A stretch of 23,861 bases of DNA, taken from assembly GCA_021779205.1 (NCBI GenBank), contig JAJYBE010000010.1:1-23861 (forward strand), read 5' to 3'. This document shows positions 22,651 through 23,861 of the stretch, in pieces. The number at the start of each line of letters is the position of its first letter. Positions within the stretch are counted from its first letter, which is position 1. The translations under genes and the position numbers were made by a program. The stretch comes from a bacterium (lineage in GTDB: Bacteria; Patescibacteriota; Minisyncoccia; Moranbacterales; UBA2206). The notes beneath the pieces were generated by a model. It saw only the letters and a program-made list of their open reading frames with translations. It was not told the DNA's origin and did no database searches.

Positions 22651-22678
22651 TAGTGTTTATTTTTTAGTGTTTATTTTT
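22651..22678. repeat. tandem 14-bp repeat between the TrmB-like genes
   Basis: TAGTGTTTATTTTT occurs twice in a row (22651-22664 and 22665-22678). The second copy encodes the last codons of the upstream TrmB-like gene. The first copy contains that gene's stop codon and part of the gap to the next gene. A simple slipped duplication would explain it and would have moved the stop codon. Confidence 0.8.
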
Positions 22679-23451
22679 TGATAGATTTTTTCATGAATAG
22701 GCGTTGATAATTCCCAGATAAAATTAAAAATAATCTTGAAAGATAGAGCAATAGAGTCATTTTCGATAATTGTTGTAAAAATATTTTTATCCAGAGAAGT
22801 GATTGCAACTTTATTTTGAAAAATAATTATCTGCGCAGGTAGAGAGAATTTATCTTTTGGCACAATTCTTCTTTCCACTAAATTTTGCGTATCCTGCGAG
22901 ACAACAACAAAAGACATATTATCCATCAGCGGTGTGATAGCGCGAGTGTGAATATTGTTTTTGACTTGCCGGGAAATTTGTTTTTTGACTAATCTATCAA
23001 TAGCGAATTGTTTATCATCGGCTATGGATCGAAAGATTAAAATATCTTCTTTGGCTTTAATAATTTCCTCATAAACTTTTTCCAAACCGATTATTCCTTC
23101 CAGATAAATTATTCCCGGCTGATTAGAGACTAAATTAAAGTTGCTCAAAATTGTAGAGAACTGGTTTTCAAGCGTATTTTTAGCTTTTTTAAGCTCATTT
23201 TCTCTGTTTTCTGTTAATTCTATTAATTTATTTGGGTGTTCAGGGCCAAAAAAGGCAATTTTATGCTTAAGCGTCTTGCGAATCAAGCTTTTTTTTAGAA
23301 GATTTTTCAATTCATTGTATGTCAGTCCTCGCTTTAGAGGTGTGTTTTTAATTATCTCTCCAGCTGAAACCTCACCTTTTTTAAGCAAATATTCATAGAT
23401 TATGGCTTCATTAGCTGATAATCCTGATGAAACTAAGATGTCTTTATACAT
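22657..23451 (-). CDS. TrmB-family transcriptional regulator (proximal paralogue)
   Basis: A 264-aa regulator, clearly homologous to its downstream neighbour. It opens with GLSANEAIIYEYLLKKGE, then PLKRGLTYNELKNLLKKSLI as the recognition helix and wing of a winged-helix domain (about 8-62). A helical linker and a sensor domain from PGIIYLEGIIGLEKVYEE follow. Matching blocks in both proteins (TPLKRG, FNLVSNQPGI against FNLISDRPGI, and FIWE against MIWE near the ends) show a tandem duplication that has diverged considerably. It is the first gene of its transcript and has a good promoter. It faces away from the strong promoter at 23647, so it could regulate itself and that divergent transcript. 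Confidence 0.88.
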   Translation of the reverse strand: MYKDILVSSGLSANEAIIYEYLLKKGEVSAGEIIKNTPLKRGLTYNELKNLLKKSLIRKTLKHKIAFFGPEHPNKLIELTENRENELKKAKNTLENQFSTILSNFNLVSNQPGIIYLEGIIGLEKVYEEIIKAKEDILIFRSIADDKQFAIDRLVKKQISRQVKNNIHTRAITPLMDNMSFVVVSQDTQNLVERRIVPKDKFSLPAQIIIFQNKVAITSLDKNIFTTIIENDSIALSFKIIFNFIWELSTPIHEKIYQKINTKK

Positions 23452-23481
23452 AAAATAGTTTATTTTGTGAATTATAAATCA

Positions 23482-23510
23482 ATTTTAGCACATAAATTAG
23501 TAATAGTCAA
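23482..23510 (-). promoter_or_regulatory. promoter of the TrmB pair
   Basis: Read on the minus strand: TTGACT (23510-23505), a 17-bp spacer, TAAAAT (23487-23482), with an extended -10 TG just before. The predicted start near 23475 gives a leader of about 23 nt to the ATG at 23451. Confidence 0.7.
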
Positions 23511-23539
23511 TAAAAAATGATAAGAAAAAATTGAGATGG

Positions 23540-23554
23540 ATGATAAAGTATCAT
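23540..23554. promoter_or_regulatory. inverted repeat, possible operator
   Basis: ATGATA, a 3-bp spacer, TATCAT form a perfect 6-bp inverted repeat. A third ATGATA lies at 23517-23522, 23 bp away. They sit in the gap between the divergent TrmB promoter and the promoter at 23647, a natural place for a regulator site. The region is so AT-rich that chance cannot be excluded. Confidence 0.3.
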
Positions 23555-23646
23555 AAAATAATGACATAAAACAATATAAAAAATAGCTAAAAAATTACCA
23601 AACAAAGCCAAAGGATGTATTTAAATAAAATAATAATCAAAAGGTA

Positions 23647-23675
23647 TTGACAAAAAATAAAAGAGGTGCTATACT
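23647..23675 (+). promoter_or_regulatory. near-consensus promoter for the GC-richer end region
   Basis: A perfect TTGACA (23647-23652), a 17-bp spacer, and TATACT (23670-23675) with the extended -10 TG before it. About 120 bp of very AT-rich DNA upstream could act as an UP element. This is the strongest promoter in the window, expected to start near 23682. Confidence 0.82.
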
Positions 23676-23681
23676 ATGCAG

Positions 23682-23861
23682 TCAAGATAAATCGACAACG
23701 AATCGATAAGTCTCCGACAAGTAATTTTAAAATCTAGAACAGTTATCAAGTTAAGGTGATTGGCAAACCTTTTTGATCCCGACATGGTAGTTGGAATCGA
23801 TTGAAAAGCTCGCCAGTCAAACCAGCCTTGGCAAGATACGCGTGTCTAGTAACCCTACAAT
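23682..23861 (+). ncRNA. possible structured RNA or long leader, unrecognised, runs past window
   Basis: These 180 bases follow the strongest promoter and are visibly richer in G and C than the DNA before them, which in AT-rich genomes often marks structured RNA. All three + frames hit stops early and there is no convincing protein. Short local stems are visible, for example ATCGA with TCGAT around 23691-23707 and the self-complementary GATACGCGTGTC near 23835-23846. I compared it by eye with tmRNA, RNase P, SRP, 6S, 16S and 23S starts and common riboswitches and found no match. It may instead be the leader of an rRNA operon or regulated gene beyond the window. Confidence 0.35.

Noticed and set aside
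23720..23800. Resemblance of the end region to a Cas9 tracrRNA (CTAG then TTATCAA)
   Set aside because: The match is short and in AT-rich sequence, no repeats or cas genes are in the window, and no anti-repeat could be checked.
23810..23861. Resemblance of the last bases to the 3' half of SRP 4.5S RNA (CAGCC, GGCA, ACGCGTGT)
   Set aside because: The conserved GGAA tetraloop and asymmetric loop of SRP RNA are absent, so the similarity is probably chance.
1..23861. tRNA genes, CRISPR arrays and insertion sequences
   Set aside because: I looked for cloverleaf ends, regular spaced repeats and transposase motifs on both strands and found none that hold up by eye.

Overview
The window is AT-rich, densely packed bacterial DNA. 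It most resembles a Candidate Phyla Radiation (Patescibacteria) genome, probably a Parcubacteria-like lineage; this is inference from gene content, not from an rRNA. Supporting signs are many short genes that overlap by 8-20 bp, start codons almost entirely without a Shine-Dalgarno sequence, small lipoproteins and membrane proteins of unknown function, a DUF5654-like protein next to lgt, an IleS of the eukaryotic-like (type 2) class, and paired TrmB-family regulators. Nearly every confident gene is on the + strand; only the two TrmB-like genes at 21825-23451 are on the minus strand.

Layout. 1-310: the end of a small RRM RNA-binding protein, closed by a strong terminator. 375-1954: a lipoprotein with a thioredoxin-like CPHC site, a membrane protein with its own CPVC motif, and a helical unknown. 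2024-3269: a small lipoprotein whose end overlaps a secreted coiled-coil protein, then a strong terminator. 3374-6682: cell-envelope genes (ddl, DUF5654-like, lgt, and a membrane-anchored lysozyme-like protein). 6717-9096: RNase HII, a GT4 glycosyltransferase and a small anchored protein. 9143-10095: a self-contained unit with a good promoter, a leader hairpin, the one strong ribosome binding site of the window, a secreted unknown, and a perfect 14-bp hairpin. 10103-13942: a promoter, a T-box riboswitch with overlapping antiterminator and terminator, then ileS and a DEDDh exonuclease. 13993-17841: uvrA and a nucleotidyltransferase-like protein. 17873-19138: an anchored, possibly TIM-barrel, extracytoplasmic protein.

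The most unusual part is 19168-21868. A long frame (19553/19676-21868) carries what looks like a tRNA-dependent cyclodipeptide synthase (CDPS) core inside a much larger, helix-rich protein. Residues equivalent to the catalytic Ser, Tyr, Glu and Tyr of AlbC can be picked out in the right order, and the last three have exactly the AlbC spacing. The 5' end of the gene appears broken: it can be reconstructed from 19168 only by reading through two TAA codons and one homopolymer frameshift. Two tandem TrmB-like paralogues run toward it on the minus strand, and the nearer one overlaps its end by 44 bp.

The window ends (23452-23861) with a divergent promoter region. One promoter drives the TrmB pair. 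The other is a near-consensus + strand promoter (TTGACA, 17 bp, TATACT) that starts a noticeably GC-richer stretch with no convincing reading frame. That stretch may be a structured RNA or a long regulated leader that continues past the window.
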